Of a DNA stretch of 7,812 nucleotides, positions 6,060 through 7,812 are shown piece by piece. The stretch is from Acidobacteriota bacterium (GTDB lineage Bacteria; Acidobacteriota; Aminicenantia; UBA2199), in the NCBI GenBank assembly GCA_028749105.1, contig JAQUQF010000075.1, positions 1 to 7,812 on the forward strand, written 5' to 3'. The position numbers and the translations under genes were made by a program. Numbering within the stretch: the first letter of the stretch is position 1; every line of letters begins with the position of its first letter. The notes under the pieces were generated by a model. That model was not told the DNA's origin and ran no database searches. It saw only the letters and a program-made list of their open reading frames with translations.

Positions 6060-6616
6060 TGCTCAAGTCCTCACGCTGGATCCGCGAGCAGGCCGAGGCG
6101 CACCGCCTGCTGGAGCCCTTCGTCGCCACGTCGATGCGCAGCGGCGTCATCTCCTACGGCCTCGGCCCCTACGGCTATGACCTGCGCCTCGACCGCACCT
6201 ACCGCCGTCCCGCCGCCGTCGCGGCACCGCTCGATCCGCACCAGGTCAAGGACAGCGACTTTGAAGCCATCAGCGAGGACCGCATCCTCATCCCCCCGGG
6301 CCACTTCGTACTGGGACGCAGCGTGGAGTACTTCCGCATGCCGAAAAACGTGCTGGGATTGGTCTTCGGCAAGTCCACTTACGCCCGCTGCGGCGTGCTG
6401 GTCAACGTCACCCCCCTGGAGCCCGAGTGGACGGGATACCTGACCATCTCCATCGCCAATTGCGGCAGCCGGCCGGCCGTCCTGCACCCCGGCCAGGGGA
6501 TCGCCCAGGTTATCTTCATCGAGAGCTCCGACCCGCCGCTCCTTTCCTACAAGGACCTCGACGGCAAGTACAACGGCCAGGACGAGGTCACCGTGGCCAG
6601 GATCCAGAAGCCGTAA
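6059..6616 (+). CDS. dCTP deaminase/dUTPase-superfamily protein lacking the deaminase catalytic Glu
   Basis: 185 residues, normal length for Dcd of the type starting K..RWIR...HG..EPF. Family landmarks in order: ISYGLGPYGYDLRL (50s region of the start lobe), ILIPPGHFVLGRSVEYFRMP, the active-site loop GKSTYARCGVLVNVTPLEPEW (K105, S106, R110), and the C-terminal nucleotide clamp SYKDLDGKYNGQ (163-174). Known Dcd enzymes turn dCTP to dUTP and need a Glu in the strand after 'EW.G' (E138 in E. coli, in VLEFYN). Here that strand is GYLTISIANCG with Ser131 (codon TCC at 6449-6451) in its place. This matches the same strand of dUTPases (LMISVWNRG in E. coli Dut), so the protein may be deaminase-inactive, dUTPase-like or a nucleotide-binding regulator. 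The gene symbol dcd is withheld for that reason. The ATG is chosen by TGATG coupling and family N-terminus; no separate ribosome site is seen. Confidence 0.88.
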   Translation: MLKSSRWIREQAEAHRLLEPFVATSMRSGVISYGLGPYGYDLRLDRTYRRPAAVAAPLDPHQVKDSDFEAISEDRILIPPGHFVLGRSVEYFRMPKNVLGLVFGKSTYARCGVLVNVTPLEPEWTGYLTISIANCGSRPAVLHPGQGIAQVIFIESSDPPLLSYKDLDGKYNGQDEVTVARIQKP

Positions 6617-7812
6617 TCAATCGTTCAGATAGCCCAGTGATTTCAATTCCCGCCGCAGGCTTTCATCGAGTTCCCGTTCGCGCCCGCGGGCATCGCGCAG
6701 GCGCCGCAGGTATGCCGCCAGCCGCGCATGGAACTCCTTCAGGGCTTGCGGCCGGCTCGCGGCCAGGTTGACCGTCTCGCCCTCGTCCGCGCGGTCATAG
6801 AACTCGTAGGCCTGGGGCACCGGCGGGCGGGGAACGAACACGTCCAGCGCTTTCCTGTCGATCATGTTATAGATGAAATGAAAACGGTCGTCGACGAAGG
6901 AGACCTTGGCGGGAATCTCCTTGATGATCGGCGAAACGGGCAATGCCACGGGGAGAACCCGCTTTTTTTCCTTCCGCGCATCGCGCAAAAAGCCTTGCGG
7001 CGACCCCAGGCCGCTCTCCTTGAGGAGCAGCGACGGGATATCGGCGATGGAGGTCAGGGCGTCGTCCGTTCCGCGCCAACGGCTGCGCGGGAACTTGATC
7101 ACGAGTGGGATGCGGATGAGTTCGTTGTAGAGGCTGTGCCCGTGTTCCCAGCTGCCATGGTCGTAGAACTCCTCGCCATGGTCGCTGAGCACAGCGATCG
7201 TCGCCTCATCATACGCCCCTTTTTTCTTCACGTAATCGACCACACCGCCAACCAGCGCCTGGTCGGCATAGAAAATCGCCGTATCGTAAAGGTCCAGCAG
7301 CTCCTGGCGGGCGGCGGCGGGGAGTTCCTTGAAGCATTCGACCCTTTTGTCCTCCAGGAAATTGCCGGGGCCGAGAAGGTTGCTCTCCAGATCGGGGTTG
7401 ATGGCCGCCTTGAAACGGGCGGGGAACTTGTACGGTGCGTGCGCCTGGTAGGTGTGCAGGAAAACGAACAGGTCCTCACCCCAGGCCGCGTCGGCAAAGC
7501 GCCTGAAATTATTCAGCACCCGTTCGGCCGAATCCATCAGGAAGACATCGCCCGAGCGGTCCGAATAGACCTCGAATCCCCGGTGAAAACCGTATTGATC
7601 GTCGACGAACCCGCCGCCGGTAAATGCCGCCGTGGCAAAGCCGTTCTTCTGGAACACCTCGGCCAGCAAGGGGTAATCCTCGCCCAGGCGGTCGGTAGGC
7701 CCCAGCACGCGATGACCGGCAAGGTCCATGCCGCTGAACAGGGAGGCGTGGGCCGGCAGCGTCCAGCTCGTGGACGAGAATGCCCGGCGGAACACGCGCG
7801 CGTCCAGGGCAA
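6617..7812 (-). CDS. Sulfatase-like hydrolase (alkaline phosphatase superfamily), N-terminus missing
   Basis: About 397 residues are visible; the frame is open to the right edge (residues ALDARV continue upstream of the GTG at 7795), so the start lies outside. Family signs: STSWTLPAHASLFSG (7774-7730), aligned with the sulfatase nucleophile motif; FLHTYQAHAPY; LYDTAIFYADQAL; SDHGEEF (Asp/His metal ligands, near 7186-7166) followed by HG..EHGHSLYNELIRIPLV. The end SLGYLND is common in bacterial members. In place of the Cys/Ser-x-Pro-Ser-Arg formylglycine motif it has Thr-Leu-Pro-Ala-His, so it may use Thr directly and act on a phosphate or other ester. Whether it is exported cannot be seen. 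It is convergent with the dcd-like gene, the two stops being directly adjacent. Confidence 0.9.
   Translation of the reverse strand, partial: ALDARVFRRAFSSTSWTLPAHASLFSGMDLAGHRVLGPTDRLGEDYPLLAEVFQKNGFATAAFTGGGFVDDQYGFHRGFEVYSDRSGDVFLMDSAERVLNNFRRFADAAWGEDLFVFLHTYQAHAPYKFPARFKAAINPDLESNLLGPGNFLEDKRVECFKELPAAARQELLDLYDTAIFYADQALVGGVVDYVKKKGAYDEATIAVLSDHGEEFYDHGSWEHGHSLYNELIRIPLVIKFPRSRWRGTDDALTSIADIPSLLLKESGLGSPQGFLRDARKEKKRVLPVALPVSPIIKEIPAKVSFVDDRFHFIYNMIDRKALDVFVPRPPVPQAYEFYDRADEGETVNLAASRPQALKEFHARLAAYLRRLRDARGRERELDESLRRELKSLGYLND

Noticed and set aside
1..7812. CRISPR array, insertion sequence, tRNA/rRNA gene or phage-defence cassette
   Set aside because: No regularly spaced repeats, terminal inverted repeats, transposase or integrase motifs, or RNA-gene signatures were seen by eye on either strand.

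Overview
The window is dense, GC-rich bacterial chromosomal sequence with seven complete or near-complete genes, one short partial gene at the left edge and one partial gene at the right edge. No stretch over 300 bases lacks a gene; the longest non-coding gaps are 5075-5174 (100 bases), 3054-3131 (78 bases) and 2555-2600 (46 bases). An outer-membrane TolC-type channel and a lipoprotein periplasmic adaptor show a two-membrane (Gram-negative type) organism. High GC, promoters placed almost on top of start codons and a sulfatase-superfamily enzyme would fit an Acidobacteriota- or Aminicenantes-like bacterium, but that assignment is only a weak guess.

Region 1 (1-3094, minus strand) is a heavy-metal efflux operon. 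A near-consensus promoter (3066-3094) is followed by a small membrane-anchored Cys/His-rich protein, then a TolC-family channel, a CusB/CzcB-type adaptor, and the first 60 residues of a CusA/CzcA-type RND pump that leaves the window on the left. Together the last three would form a tripartite pump spanning both membranes. The Cys-rich protein probably binds or handles the metal at the periplasmic face. No metal-responsive regulator is visible.

Region 2 (3132-5112, minus strand) is a two-gene unit: a four-helix small membrane protein whose stop codon overlaps (ATGA) the start of a 14-helix POT/PTR2-like MFS transporter. Its promoter lies only nine bases before the start codon, so the message is predicted to be leaderless.

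Region 3 (5128-6616, plus strand) reads divergently from region 2 from its own promoter. It holds an unrecognised 294-residue soluble protein with an HEFFH motif, coupled by a TGATG overlap to a dCTP-deaminase-family protein. That protein keeps the family's nucleotide-binding signature but carries Ser where deaminases have the catalytic Glu.

Region 4 (6617-7812, minus strand) is the C-terminal part of a sulfatase-like alkaline-phosphatase-superfamily hydrolase. It converges on the dCTP-deaminase-like gene with no base between the two stop codons. Its N-terminus is outside the window.

The most interesting points are the Cys-rich protein heading the efflux operon, the apparently deaminase-dead dcd homologue with its unknown coupled partner, and two predicted leaderless promoters.
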